DNA of 64,000 nucleotides from assembly GCF_025154015.1 (NCBI RefSeq), contig NZ_JAOAMV010000002.1, positions 124,001-188,000 of the forward strand, written 5' to 3'. The stretch comes from Tsuneonella litorea (lineage in GTDB: Bacteria > Pseudomonadota > Alphaproteobacteria > Sphingomonadales > Sphingomonadaceae). Below are positions 56,924-64,000 of the stretch, one piece after another. Position 1 is the stretch's first letter, and each line of letters begins with the position of its first letter. The notes beneath the pieces are model-generated. The model had not been told where the DNA came from. It saw only the letters and a list, made by a program, of their open reading frames with translations, and did not search any database. The position numbers and the translations under genes are program-made.

Positions 56924-57958
56924 TCAGACCGGGTCCTGAGCGGTGCCGTCGACGGTCCAGGTCTGCCCCTTGGCGAGAAGCTTTGCGAGGTTCGCTTCCT
57001 TGCCCTCGGAAACGCGAGCCTTTTCTTCCATCACCGCCGCCTCGAAAGTCGGACGCGGGTCATCGTAGAGGACGCCCAGGGCCATCGGAAACGGGCCGAA
57101 CGGCATCTCGACCAGCATATGCGCGATCGAGCGGTTTGTGGTGTCGTGCACGATCACATCGGCCGCCTGCCAATCGCCGTCGACGACATCGACCACCTTG
57201 AGCTGCAGCTTTGCCCGGTCGAGGGCGATACCCTGCGTCCCGCCCGCGAACAGCATGGGTTCGCCGTGCTCCAGCCACAGCTGGCGGTCCTCGGCTCCCT
57301 TTGGAGCCGCGAATGCGTCGAACACGTCCTTGTTGTAGACGATGCAGTTCTGGAAGATCTCGACAAAGGCGGCACCCTGGTGGGCGTGCGCGGCCTTGAG
57401 CACGTCGGGCAGCTTCTTGGACACGTCGAACCCGCGGCCGACGAAGCGCGCGCCCGAGCCGAGCGCGAAGGCGGCCGGACGGGCCGGATGGTCGATCGAA
57501 CCATAGGGGGTCGAGGGGCTCTGCGTACCCTCGCGGCTGGTCGGCGAGTACTGGCCCTTGGTGAGGCCGTAAATCTCGTTGTTGAACAGCATGATCTGCA
57601 TGTTCACGTTGCGGCGCAGGACGTGCATCAGGTGGTTGCCGCCGATCGACAGGCCGTCGCCGTCGCCGGTCACCAGCCAGACATCGAGGTCCGGATTGGC
57701 GAGCTTCACGCCGGTCGCCACCGCCGGTGCGCGACCGTGGATCGTGTGGAAGCCATAGCTTTCGATGTAGTACGGAAACCGGCTCGAGCAGCCGATCCCG
57801 CTGATGAAGACCGTCTTCGCCGGATCGGCGCCCAGTTGCGGCAGCGTGCGTTGTACCGCCTTGAGGATCGCGTAGTCGCCGCAGCCCGGACACCAGCGAA
57901 CCTCCTGGTCGGTTTCCCAGTCCTTGAGCGTGGTCTCTATGGGGGTCATGTCGTTCAT
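56924..57958 (-). CDS. 2-oxoacid:ferredoxin oxidoreductase, beta subunit
   Basis: A 344-residue subunit that binds thiamine diphosphate and one [4Fe-4S] cluster. WCPGCGDYAIL and GIGCSSR supply three cysteines and QNCIVYNK the fourth. The TPP-binding GDGDGLSIGGNH and NNEIYGLTKGQYSPTS motifs are intact. With the alpha subunit it oxidises 2-oxoglutarate (or a related 2-oxoacid) to acyl-CoA and reduces ferredoxin. It overlaps the alpha gene by four bases. Confidence 0.94.
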   Translation of the reverse strand: MNDMTPIETTLKDWETDQEVRWCPGCGDYAILKAVQRTLPQLGADPAKTVFISGIGCSSRFPYYIESYGFHTIHGRAPAVATGVKLANPDLDVWLVTGDGDGLSIGGNHLMHVLRRNVNMQIMLFNNEIYGLTKGQYSPTSREGTQSPSTPYGSIDHPARPAAFALGSGARFVGRGFDVSKKLPDVLKAAHAHQGAAFVEIFQNCIVYNKDVFDAFAAPKGAEDRQLWLEHGEPMLFAGGTQGIALDRAKLQLKVVDVVDGDWQAADVIVHDTTNRSIAHMLVEMPFGPFPMALGVLYDDPRPTFEAAVMEEKARVSEGKEANLAKLLAKGQTWTVDGTAQDPV

Positions 57959-59898
57959 GGGTTCACCGCTTTCACGCTCGGGAGCTGCTGTTCGTTCGGC
58001 TCGATCTCACCGCCCTCGTTGCCTTCGATGTCGTCGAAGTATTTCGCGATCGCGGCTTCGAGCTCGGCGATCTGGAAGGGCTGGCCACTGGTCTTGGTCA
58101 GCGGCTGCGCATCGACGAGGTACTGGTCACGCAGGACGGTCTTGAACTGACCGGTATTCATTTCCGGCACGAGAACGTTGTCGAACCCGCGCAGCAGGTC
58201 GCCGAGGTTTCCGGGCATGGGCCAGATGTGCCGGACGTGGACGTGGCTGACGTCGAGACCCTTCGCGCGGCTGCGGCGCACGGCCTGGTGGATCGGGCCG
58301 AAGGTGCTGCCCCAGCCCACCACGACGAGCTTGCCCGAGGTATCGCCAAGGCAGACGTCCTGGTCGGCAATCTCGATATCTTCGACCTTGTTCTTGCGCG
58401 CGTCGGTCATCGCCTGGTGGTTACCCGGCGAGTAGTCGATGTGGCCGGTGTCCACCGCCTTTTCGATCCCACCGATGCGATGCATCAGGCCGGGGGTCCC
58501 GGGCTTGATCCACGGCCGCGCACCCTTCGGGTCGCGCTTGTAGGGGAGAAGTTCGTCGCCAGCATTCTTCTGCTCGAGGAAGCGGACCGGGGCGCGTTCG
58601 AAAGTCGCAGGGTCGGGCACCTTCCAGGGCTCGGCGGCGTTGGCGATGTAGCCGTCGGTAAGCAGCATCACCGGGGTCATGTACTGGACTGCAATGCGGC
58701 ACGCCTCGATCGCGCATTCGAAAACGTCGGCCGGGCTGCGCGCGGCGATAACCGGCATCGGCGCATCGCCGTTGCGGCCATAGACCGCCTGGTAGAGATC
58801 GCTCTGCTCGGTCTTGGTCGGCAGGCCGGTCGATGGCCCGCCGCGCTGGGAGTTGACGATCACCAGCGGCAGCTCGGTCATGATCGCGAGGCCCATCGCC
58901 TCGCCCTTCAGCGCAATGCCCGGACCCGACGAAGAAGTGACGCCGAGTTGCCCGGCATAACTCGCACCGATGGCCGAGCAGATCGCGGCGATCTCGTCCT
59001 CGGCCTGGAACGTCGTGACCCCGAACTCCTTCAGCCGCGCAAGGTGGTGCAGGATCGCGGAGGCCGGCGTGATCGGGTAGCCGCCGAAGAACAGCGGAAG
59101 TTCGAGCAACTGCGCGCCCGCAACGAGGCCGAGTGCTACCGCCTCGGCTCCGGTGATCGTGCGGTAGAGCCCCGGCTCGGTCGGCACAGGGTCGAGGTGG
59201 AGCTGTTTGAGCGGTCCCGACAGCTCGGCGGTTTCGCCATAGGCGTGACCGGCGTCGAGCGCCGCTATGTTCGCCTCGGCCAGCTCTGGCGCCTTGGCGA
59301 ACTTCTGCCGCAACCAGTCGTGAATCGGCTTGCGCGGCCGGCCGAACATCCACATCGCCAGGCCGAGCGTCCACATGTTCTTGCAGCGCAGCGCGTCCTT
59401 GTTGCCGAGGCCGAAGGGCTTCACCGCCTCGATCGTCTGCGCACTGATGTCGAATGCGAGCACGTCCCACTTGGCAAGACTGCCGTCCTCGAGCGGATTG
59501 GCGTCGTACTTCGCCTTGTCGAGATTGCGCTTGGTGAACTCGCCGGTGTCGGCGATGATCAGTCCGCCGGGCTTGACCGCGTCGAGGTTCGTCTTGAGCG
59601 CGGCCGGGTTCATCGCGACGAGCACGTCGGGCGCGTCACCCGCGGTGTTGATTTCGCGGCTGCCGAAATTGATCTGGAATGCGCTCACCCCGAACAGCGT
59701 GCCCTGCGGCGCGCGGATTTCGGCCGGGAAATCGGGAAAGGTGGCAAGGTCGTTGCCGGCAAGCGCGGTCGATAGCGTGAACTGGCCACCGGTGAGCTGC
59801 ATCCCGTCACCGGAATCGCCAGCAAAACGAACCACTACGGCTTCGGGATTGTCGGACGCGGGCGCGGTCTGTGTCGAATCGAGGGCATGAGTCGCCAT
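57955..59898 (-). CDS. 2-oxoacid:ferredoxin oxidoreductase, fused gamma-alpha subunit
   Basis: A 647-residue subunit. The N-terminal gamma domain (about 20-220: RFAGDSGDGMQLTGGQFT) is fused to the alpha domain (about 230-640: GYPITPASAILHHL, TSSSGPGIALKGEAMGLA, RGGPSTGLPTKTEQSDL). This two-gene layout is the aerobic-type KorAB seen in actinobacteria and some alphaproteobacteria. No separate ferredoxin gene is adjacent. I used the ATG at 59898; the upstream frame is unsupported. Confidence 0.94.
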   Translation of the reverse strand: MATHALDSTQTAPASDNPEAVVVRFAGDSGDGMQLTGGQFTLSTALAGNDLATFPDFPAEIRAPQGTLFGVSAFQINFGSREINTAGDAPDVLVAMNPAALKTNLDAVKPGGLIIADTGEFTKRNLDKAKYDANPLEDGSLAKWDVLAFDISAQTIEAVKPFGLGNKDALRCKNMWTLGLAMWMFGRPRKPIHDWLRQKFAKAPELAEANIAALDAGHAYGETAELSGPLKQLHLDPVPTEPGLYRTITGAEAVALGLVAGAQLLELPLFFGGYPITPASAILHHLARLKEFGVTTFQAEDEIAAICSAIGASYAGQLGVTSSSGPGIALKGEAMGLAIMTELPLVIVNSQRGGPSTGLPTKTEQSDLYQAVYGRNGDAPMPVIAARSPADVFECAIEACRIAVQYMTPVMLLTDGYIANAAEPWKVPDPATFERAPVRFLEQKNAGDELLPYKRDPKGARPWIKPGTPGLMHRIGGIEKAVDTGHIDYSPGNHQAMTDARKNKVEDIEIADQDVCLGDTSGKLVVVGWGSTFGPIHQAVRRSRAKGLDVSHVHVRHIWPMPGNLGDLLRGFDNVLVPEMNTGQFKTVLRDQYLVDAQPLTKTSGQPFQIAELEAAIAKYFDDIEGNEGGEIEPNEQQLPSVKAVNP

Positions 59899-60070
59899 CG
59901 GAATTCCTTGTCGTGCGTCTTGCTGACGCCTGTTCTCGGGTGGGCGCACCTAGGGAGCGTCCATCCCCTCCACAACCAAGTTTTTCTCCCCGTGCGAGAA
60001 ATTGTCGAGTGGAAAAGCGACTTCGCGCCGGTTAATCACCCCGCTCCGGACCACAGGCGGGGCATTCGCG

Positions 60071-61024
60071 TTGGCAGACACTGAACCTTTCGTACGTGAC
60101 GACGTGCGCCAGCTGCTCGATCTGCTCGCCGCAAACCCGAGTCCGCCACTCGCCGATGTGACCCCGGACGAGGCCCGCGCGGCGTACCTCGCCCTGGGAA
60201 TGCTGACCGAGGCGCCGGCGCGCGACCTCGCGGTCATCCGCGACCTTGCCTGCCCGGGTCCCGCGGGAGACATCCCGCTGCGGCTCTACGACCCGCGGGA
60301 AAACCGCGAGCCGGGACCGCTGGTGATGTTCTTTCATGGCGGCGGCTTCGTGATCGGCGACCTCGAATCGCATCACGCCTTCTGCACCGAGCTTTCCCAC
60401 GGGCTCGACCTGCCGGTGATCGCGGTCCATTACCGCCGCGCCCCGGAAGCACCCTACCCCGCCGCTCCCGACGACTGCGAAGCGGCGGCGCGCTGGGCCG
60501 CCGGCAGCCCGGAGGCACTCGGGAGGAGTGTGACCGGCCTGGTCACTTGTGGGGACAGCGCGGGCGGAAACCTGTCGATCGTCGTCGCGCAGGCATTGTC
60601 GAGCACCCCGGCCGCAGTGCCGGTGATTGTCCAGGCCCCCATCTATCCCGATGCGGGGCCACCGCGCGGGACGATGAGCCACGGCGCTTTCGGCGAGGGA
60701 TTTTTCCTGACCGCGCGGTCGATCGACTATTTCGACGCCTGCTACGCCGGGGACCTGCAAAGCAGCCGCCGGTACCCTTCGCTGCATCGCGATCTCGCCG
60801 CTTCTCCGCCCACGGTGCTCACCACGGCCAGTCTCGACCCCATCCGCGACCCCGGCCGCGACTATGCGGCGCAGCTCATCCGGAATGGGGTCGAGGTGAC
60901 CTATCTCGAGGCGCGCGGAAACGTCCACGGGTATATCAACATGCGCAAGGCGGTCCCGAGTTCGCAAGGCGACGTCGACGCGCTGATCGGGGCGATCAGG
61001 GCGGCGGTGGAGCGCCACTCGTGA
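60071..61024 (+). CDS. HSL-family alpha/beta hydrolase (esterase)
   Basis: A 317-residue esterase of the hormone-sensitive lipase family. The oxyanion HGGGF motif, the nucleophile Ser in GDSAGG, Asp in SLDPIRDPG and His in NVHGYINM are all present. Substrate unknown, likely short acyl esters. The best start is a TTG at 60071; a further TTG at 60002 is possible. Its stop overlaps the rppH start (GTGA). Confidence 0.9.
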   Translation: MADTEPFVRDDVRQLLDLLAANPSPPLADVTPDEARAAYLALGMLTEAPARDLAVIRDLACPGPAGDIPLRLYDPRENREPGPLVMFFHGGGFVIGDLESHHAFCTELSHGLDLPVIAVHYRRAPEAPYPAAPDDCEAAARWAAGSPEALGRSVTGLVTCGDSAGGNLSIVVAQALSSTPAAVPVIVQAPIYPDAGPPRGTMSHGAFGEGFFLTARSIDYFDACYAGDLQSSRRYPSLHRDLAASPPTVLTTASLDPIRDPGRDYAAQLIRNGVEVTYLEARGNVHGYINMRKAVPSSQGDVDALIGAIRAAVERHS

Positions 61025-61494
61025 CCGAGCTTGGCTATCGGCCGTGTGTCGGCGTCATGCTCGTCAACGCCCATGGTCTCGTCTTCGTCGGCAAGCGGAT
61101 CGACAACAAGGAAGGTGACTGGTGGCAGATGCCGCAGGGCGGCGTCGATCCGGGCGAGGACCTCGACGCGGCGGTCTTGCGCGAACTGGCCGAGGAAACC
61201 GGGATCACCAGCGAACTCGTGTCGCTTATCGGCAGGCTCGACGAACCGCTGCGCTACGACCTGCCCGAAGACCTGATCGGAAAGCTGTGGGGCGGTCGCT
61301 TCCGCGGACAGGAACAGACCTGGTACCTCGCCCGCTTCGCCGGCGGTGATGCCGACATCGACCTCGAGGCGCACGATCCGCCCGAATTCTGCGAATATCG
61401 CTGGGTCGAGCCGGACGAGCTTCCGTACCTGATCGTGCCCTTCAAGAAGCGCGTCTATCGCACGGTCGTCGAGCAGTTCCGCCCGCTCGTCTGA
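61021..61494 (+). CDS. rppH: RNA 5'-pyrophosphohydrolase (Nudix)
   Basis: A 157-residue Nudix hydrolase that removes pyrophosphate from RNA 5' ends and so starts decay. The Nudix box reads GGVDPGEDLDAAVLRELAEE plus TGI, and WWQMPQGG before it is typical of RppH. The start is a GTG overlapping the esterase stop by four bases. It ends 12 bp from the convergent TPR gene. Confidence 0.94.
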   Translation: MTELGYRPCVGVMLVNAHGLVFVGKRIDNKEGDWWQMPQGGVDPGEDLDAAVLRELAEETGITSELVSLIGRLDEPLRYDLPEDLIGKLWGGRFRGQEQTWYLARFAGGDADIDLEAHDPPEFCEYRWVEPDELPYLIVPFKKRVYRTVVEQFRPLV

Positions 61495-61506
61495 CCGGAC
61501 GAGAGA

Positions 61507-62013
61507 TCAGTTCTGCTGGGTAACGACCGTGTCGGGAAGAACCGCTTCAGCGGTCAGCACCCGTGGCTGGGGACCCTTGTCGATCGCGGTGGCGAGCGCC
61601 CGGGTCTCGGCGCACTTGTCGCCGCACATCGACTGCAGGCGCGCGAGGTTGCGGCGCGCCTTTTCGACCGCACCTTTTTCGACCAGCGCGGCGCCCTCGC
61701 CCGACAGGGCGGCGAGGTTGTCGGGCTCACGCGCGAGCGCCTCGCGATAATAACGGATCGCCTTGCCCTGCAGTCCGTTGCGCCGGGCGGCATCGGCAAG
61801 ATCGAGGAAGATCGAGGTCGCGGCAGGATCGACGGTCAGCGCCGCCTCGAATGCGTCGACCGCCTTTTCGGGCTCGCCCGCCGCAAGGGCGGCGCGGCCC
61901 TCTGCCACCAGGGCGGCCGCGCGCGGATCGGTGACGTGATCGGCCCCTTCACCCACGCTGGCGGTCATCGCGAGAACGACGGCAAGGGCGGCAGCGGGGG
62001 CAGCGAAACGCAT
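61507..62013 (-). CDS. Exported TPR-repeat protein
   Basis: A 168-residue protein with a signal peptide (about 1-22) and two or three tetratricopeptide repeats (about 30-130: AALVAEGRAALAAGEPEKAV, then IFLDLADAARRNGLQGKAI). Two cysteines (CGDKC) lie near the C-terminus. AAGGAG precedes the ATG by six bases. It is periplasmic by prediction; function unknown. It lies between rppH and rsmB. Confidence 0.8.
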   Translation of the reverse strand: MRFAAPAAALAVVLAMTASVGEGADHVTDPRAAALVAEGRAALAAGEPEKAVDAFEAALTVDPAATSIFLDLADAARRNGLQGKAIRYYREALAREPDNLAALSGEGAALVEKGAVEKARRNLARLQSMCGDKCAETRALATAIDKGPQPRVLTAEAVLPDTVVTQQN

Positions 62014-62084
62014 CAGCAACTCCTTCACGGTCAGGCGACCAGGGCGGGTCCGGGCAGGATCAGGCTCGGCCATAGCGCGGCTGG

Positions 62085-63266
62085 TTAACACGCGCGAGTT
62101 GCACGCGCGATGAAAAATCCGTCCGTGCCGTCGTGGAACGGCTCGACCCGCCAACCTTTCCCCCGCGCGCGGCCGAGCGGTAGATCGACGCGTCCGGCCG
62201 ACCAGTCGGAGCGAGCTGCGAGGAAGCGGTCGATCTGGTCCGCCCCTTCCGCGTCGAGCAGGGAGCAGGTGACGTAGATCAACCGCCCCTCCGGCCGCAC
62301 GAGGTCGGCCGCAATTCCCAGCAGCCGCTCCTGTGCTTCCACGAAGCGCGCGAGACGGCCTGGCGTGAGCCGCCACCGCGCCTCGGGGTTGCGGCGCCAG
62401 GTGCCGGTTCCCGAACACGGCGCATCGACCAGCACCGCGTCGGCCTTGCCCGCGAGATCTTCGAGGCTTTCCAGTTCCTTGCCCGGATCGAGCAGGCGCG
62501 TTTCGATCATCCCGGCACCGGCCCGTTCGGCACGCGGTGCCAGGCGCGACAGGCGCTGGCGATCGGTGTCGCAGGCCACCAGCGTCCCCCGATTGCCCAT
62601 CTCGGCCGCTAGCGCGAGCGTCTTGCCGCCCGCCCCTGCGCACAGGTCGACGATCGTTTCGCCGGGCGCCGCGGCAACCGCCTGGCAGGCAAGTTGCGAC
62701 CCGGTATCCTGAACCTCGACCAGTCCGTCGCGAAAGACGTCCCACTGCTCCACGCGCGTGCCGGGCTCGAGCCGTAGCCCCTGCGGTGCCTCGGTTCGTA
62801 CGGCGGCCGCCGGCAGATCGATCGCGCCGCGATCGGCCTTGAGCGTATTCACCCGGATATCGAGCGGGGCCCGGGCGAGGAGTGCCTCGGCCGGCGGGCC
62901 AGCGATACCGGACTGCGCCAGCGCGCGTTCGAGCCATTCCGGCGCAAGACCGGGCAAGGCGATCTGCTCGCCTTCCGCGATCGGCGCCGGCGCGTGCGCC
63001 GAACCATCGAACAGCAAGGCCAAGGCCGGGTCCTCGGCGGCGAGCCGCAGCATCGCTGCCCGGCCCGAAGCGGGGACCGGCCCGCAGGCCCGGATCGCAG
63101 CATAAGTAAGATCGCGGACAGCGCGGCGATCCTTCGATCCCGCATAGCGCCGCGCCCGGAAATAATCCGCGATCAGCCGGTCAGCGGGCGCCCCACCGGT
63201 GCTTGCCGCCTCGATCACGGCATCGAGGATTTCGATTGCACCCTGGACCCGCGCGGCAGGGGTCAT
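62085..63266 (-). CDS. rsmB: RsmB-like 16S rRNA (cytosine-C5) methyltransferase
   Basis: A 393-residue RNA m5C methyltransferase. It has an N-terminal NusB-like part, the SAM motif VDLCAGAGGKTLALAAEMGN, the motif IV DAPCSGTGTWRRNPEARW, and motif VI VTCSLLDAEG. In RsmB this modifies C967. It starts seven bases after the end of guaB on the same strand. Confidence 0.9.
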   Translation of the reverse strand: MTPAARVQGAIEILDAVIEAASTGGAPADRLIADYFRARRYAGSKDRRAVRDLTYAAIRACGPVPASGRAAMLRLAAEDPALALLFDGSAHAPAPIAEGEQIALPGLAPEWLERALAQSGIAGPPAEALLARAPLDIRVNTLKADRGAIDLPAAAVRTEAPQGLRLEPGTRVEQWDVFRDGLVEVQDTGSQLACQAVAAAPGETIVDLCAGAGGKTLALAAEMGNRGTLVACDTDRQRLSRLAPRAERAGAGMIETRLLDPGKELESLEDLAGKADAVLVDAPCSGTGTWRRNPEARWRLTPGRLARFVEAQERLLGIAADLVRPEGRLIYVTCSLLDAEGADQIDRFLAARSDWSAGRVDLPLGRARGKGWRVEPFHDGTDGFFIARATRAC

Positions 63267-63273
63267 CGCCCCG

Positions 63274-64000
<727 letters not shown>

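Overview
This is about 64 kb of GC-rich, densely coding chromosomal DNA from an alphaproteobacterium, most likely a sphingomonad (Sphingomonadaceae/Erythrobacteraceae). That placement is an inference from base composition, gene content and promoter style (CTTGnn/CTATnn). I found about 58 protein genes, almost all housekeeping or conserved. I saw no rRNA, tRNA, CRISPR array, IS element or prophage, and no gap between genes longer than about 200 bp.

Layout, left to right. 0.15-3.7 kb: two tandem Flp pilins, then a three-gene cassette of unknown function, the only clearly accessory-looking stretch. 3.7-10.5 kb (leftward): a GGDEF-EAL-PilZ membrane protein, its soluble PAS-GGDEF-EAL-PilZ paralogue, and lepA. 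10.7-14.6 kb: phaC-phaZ-ferredoxin reductase (polyhydroxyalkanoate cycle). 14.7-17.7 kb (leftward): fabD-fabG and dnaN, with a perfect DnaA box upstream of dnaN. 17.7-20.1 kb: LD-carboxypeptidase divergent from a MurC-like ligase (muropeptide recycling). 21.2-22.4 kb: rpsF-rpsR-rplI. 22.5-25.9 kb: rsmI-yraN-gshB divergent from an LpoA-like lipoprotein. 25.9-34 kb: parE, a serine beta-lactamase-like protein, a MoxR ATPase and its CoxE-like VWA partner, with a membrane protein, a PilZ protein and a soluble chemoreceptor-like protein between them. 34-42.2 kb: two MFS transporters, a NamZ-like muramidase with a DOMON-like neighbour, tyrS, PilZ, cysK, dienelactone hydrolase and DUF1330. 42.3-50.5 kb (leftward): acyl-CoA ligase, dnaE, glutathione peroxidase, a secreted protein and lolC-lolD. 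50.7-53.3 kb: purF, an SDR and a PilZ protein. 53.3-64 kb: cyclopropane synthase, photolyase, PAP2 phosphatase, a two-gene 2-oxoacid:ferredoxin oxidoreductase, an HSL-type esterase with rppH, a TPR protein, rsmB, and guaB cut by the right edge.

How they work together. Three themes recur. (1) Cyclic-di-GMP: five PilZ domains and two GGDEF-EAL enzymes, although one of the five PilZ domains has lost an arginine of its binding motif. (2) Cell-wall turnover: LdcA, a MurC-like ligase, a cytoplasmic NamZ-like protein, an LpoA-like lipoprotein and a penicillin-binding-protein-like hydrolase. (3) Carbon and redox storage: PhaC/PhaZ, FabD/FabG, ferredoxin reductase and the oxoacid:ferredoxin oxidoreductase. 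The best candidates for something undescribed are the cassette at 718-3699, the MurC-like ligase with an altered P-loop, and the paired DnaA-box-like sites ahead of dnaN and dnaE.
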